Of a stretch of 64,000 nt of DNA, positions 62,469 through 64,000 are shown in pieces. Below the pieces are notes generated by a model. The model did no database searches and was not told the origin of the DNA. It was given only the letters and a program-made list of their open reading frames with translations. This DNA comes from Microbacteriaceae bacterium (GTDB lineage: Bacteria; Actinomycetota; Actinomycetes; Actinomycetales; Microbacteriaceae): positions 124,001-188,000 of the forward strand of contig JAPSJW010000001.1 in assembly GCA_031177985.1 (NCBI GenBank), written 5' to 3'. Each line of letters begins with the position of its first letter. Positions within the stretch are counted from its first letter, which is position 1. The position numbers were made by a program, and so were the translations under genes.

Positions 62469-63331
62469 GCGCGGGGCCTCGCTCCGAGGGCCGCGGCGGA
62501 AGCGATGCGCAGCTTCACCGGGTTCGGCACGCGCACCCTGGAGCGCAGCAGGGTCTCCGCCGGCGTCGCCCGCAGGCGGCGCGAGAGCTCCGCGAACAGG
62601 CCCTGCGCGAGCGCGACGGCGCGACGACTGCCCGCCGGCAGATCGGGGATGACGGAGGCGGAGACACGCAGGTCGTCGTCGATGTCGTCCAGCACGCGGT
62701 GCTTGTCCTCCTCGCTGAACGCGTCCACCCGGATCCCCGGGAAGTAGCTTCGACCGAGCGCCTCGAAGTCCGCTGACAGGTCCCGTAGGAAGTTGACCTT
62801 CTGGAACGCGGCGCCCAACCTCCGGGCGCCGCGCTCGAACCGCTGCCGATCGGCGAGGCTCACGTCCTCGTGCTGCAGGAACGCCCGCAGGCACATGAGC
62901 CCGACGACCTCCGCGGAGCCGTAGACGTAGCGGTCGAAGCTCTCCTGGTCGTGTTCGGTCTCGCTGAGGTCGGAACGCATGGACTCGAAGAACGGCGCCG
63001 TGTAGTCGCGGCCGAACCCGGTCATCCGTGCCGTGCGGGCGAAGGCGTGCACGACCAGGTTCGCGCTGAAGCCCGACTGCATCGCCGACTCCGTCTCGCG
63101 CTCGAGAGCGTCGAGCGCGGCGGTCGCCGCCTGCAGGTCGAGCCCCGCCTCCTGCGCGGGGCCGTCGACGATCTCGTCCGCCACCCGCACGAGCGCGTAG
63201 ATGTTCTCGACGTGCCGCCGCACCCTCGGCTCGAGCAGCCGCGACGCGAGACCGAAGCTCGTCGAGTACCGGCGGATCACGACGCTCGCCGTCTCCTCCG
63301 CCACCCGGTCGTAGAGCTCGAGCCTCGTCAC
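62465..63331 (-). CDS. crtB: Phytoene synthase
   Basis: A 288-residue head-to-head prenyltransferase that joins two GGPP to phytoene. IRRYSTSFGLASRLL is the start of the fold. YALVRVADEIVDGPA gives the first Asp-rich motif (DEIVD) and FLRDLSADFEALGRSYFPG the second (DLSAD). YVYGSAEVVGLMCL is the conserved helix between them. GTG at 63331 overlaps the crtE stop as GTGA. The gene sits second in the crt operon. Confidence 0.95.
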   Translation of the reverse strand: MTRLELYDRVAEETASVVIRRYSTSFGLASRLLEPRVRRHVENIYALVRVADEIVDGPAQEAGLDLQAATAALDALERETESAMQSGFSANLVVHAFARTARMTGFGRDYTAPFFESMRSDLSETEHDQESFDRYVYGSAEVVGLMCLRAFLQHEDVSLADRQRFERGARRLGAAFQKVNFLRDLSADFEALGRSYFPGIRVDAFSEEDKHRVLDDIDDDLRVSASVIPDLPAGSRRAVALAQGLFAELSRRLRATPAETLLRSRVRVPNPVKLRIASAAALGARPRA

Positions 63332-64000
63332 TTGGCCCGTCCGAGCACGGCGTCTGCCACCGGATGCAGCTCGGCGCGCAGCGCAGGGGGGATGTGCGGC
63401 TCGGCCAGGCGGGCGAGCGCCCGGTTGCCGTAGTAACGGGCGAGCCCGTCGGCGAACGACCGGGCACCGGATGCGGTGAGCAGCTCGCGCACCCGTCCCG
63501 CCTCCTCCTCGGTGAGGTCGGCCTTGCCGACGAGCCCCTCGACGTCAGGCCAGCCGGGAGCCGTCGTCGCGTAGGAGATGAGCACGGTGCGCTTGCCCTC
63601 GCGCAGGTCGCCGATCGTCGTCTTGCCGGTCTCCGTCTCGACGCCGAAGACCCCCAGCACGTCGTCGACGATCTGGTACGCGATGCCGATGTCGCGACCG
63701 AAGTCGGCGAGGGTCTGCACGACCTCGTCCGAAGCGCCCGCGAGGATCGCGCCGGCCTGCAGCGGGCACTCGAACGAGTACACCGCGGTCTTCAGCCGCT
63801 CCATCGTGAGGATGTCGTCCACCCGCGGAACTTCCTGCGTGGACGAGTAGTCCACGTCGATCAGCTCGCCCGCCGCGGAGGCGAAGATCGCCTCGTCCAT
63901 GACCTCGAGCAGCCGCGCCCGCACCACGTCCTCGACCCCGCTGCGGTCGATGAGCCGCGAGGCGTTCACTAGGGCGAGATCTCCCGCGAGGATCGCCGCG
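63328..64000 (-). CDS. crtE: Geranylgeranyl diphosphate synthase (5' end cut)
   Basis: The visible part (223 codons) is the C-terminal two thirds of an all-helical trans-prenyltransferase. The frame stays open to the window edge through AAILAGDLALVNASRLIDRS, typical before the middle of the family, so the GTG at 63969 is internal. YSFECPLQAGAILAGAS is the conserved segment, and IGIAYQIVDDVLGVFG carries the second Asp-rich motif in its DDVLG form. The first Asp motif lies beyond the edge. It makes GGPP for crtB and may begin the crt operon. Confidence 0.93.
   Translation of the reverse strand, partial: AAILAGDLALVNASRLIDRSGVEDVVRARLLEVMDEAIFASAAGELIDVDYSSTQEVPRVDDILTMERLKTAVYSFECPLQAGAILAGASDEVVQTLADFGRDIGIAYQIVDDVLGVFGVETETGKTTIGDLREGKRTVLISYATTAPGWPDVEGLVGKADLTEEEAGRVRELLTASGARSFADGLARYYGNRALARLAEPHIPPALRAELHPVADAVLGRAK

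Noticed and set aside
63328-63969. GTG at 63969 considered as the crtE start
   Set aside because: Conserved family sequence (AAILAGDLAL) continues upstream to the window edge, so this codon is internal.

Overview
The window is about 64 kb of very GC-rich, densely coded DNA. It most resembles a chromosomal segment from an actinobacterium of the Microbacteriaceae (Microbacterium-like). The reasons are GTG starts throughout, a C50-carotenoid gene set, an HspR/HAIR heat-shock regulon, LAxTG surface-protein anchors and many apparently leaderless promoters. No rRNA, tRNA, CRISPR array, transposase or prophage gene was seen. Both ends cut a gene: purL on the left and crtE on the right.

Layout. 1-9.9 kb: purL, a DUF559 nuclease-like gene bracketed by two matching 60-bp inverted repeats, an FtsX/MacB-type ABC exporter, chorismate mutase with an acetyltransferase, purA and small membrane proteins. 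9.9-17.8 kb: a large secreted nuclease, a SpoU methyltransferase back to back with an orphan DNA methyltransferase, ArsR with a DUF2071 gene, a HAD-IIA phosphatase, and pyrE coupled to a proline-rich membrane protein. 17.8-24 kb: TetR with a VOC gene, exonuclease III, an AEC transporter, DUF6421 with an SDR, and an AlkD-like protein. 24-29.3 kb: a five-gene sugar operon (LacI, solute-binding lipoprotein, two permeases, GH130 phosphorylase) led by a promoter with two operators. 29.4-36.5 kb: threonine aldolase, two closely related acyl-CoA ligases, a MarR regulator and an F420-type oxidoreductase. 36.5-38.7 kb: a lower-GC patch with a lipoprotein, a sigma-70 factor, a membrane protein likely to partner it and a probable SGNH-hydrolase remnant. 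38.7-56 kb: clpB, two large surface proteins, an XRE/SDR pair and dnaK-grpE-dnaJ-hspR. 56-64 kb: an LLM oxidoreductase, a lipoprotein, an ATG22-type MFS transporter, a MarR regulator, and the overlapping cluster crtE-B-I-Ye-Yf-Eb.

How the parts work together. HspR from the dnaK operon probably represses both dnaK and clpB through HAIR operators visible at both promoters. The LacI gene sits first in its own operon, so sugar import and phosphorolysis are co-induced with their repressor. The crt genes should take isoprenoid precursors to lycopene and then to a cyclic C50 carotenoid. Three large exported proteins share the same DDLAxTG anchor, which implies one sortase encoded elsewhere.

The most unusual signals are four long inverted repeats of 57-60 bp, two of which share a 21-bp unit and bracket the DUF559 gene; a TANNNT-N6-start arrangement at twelve genes; four convergent gene pairs whose stop codons share one CTAG; and a 25-codon apparently leaderless ORF overlapping the next start codon. 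All functional calls come from reading the sequence; no database search was run.
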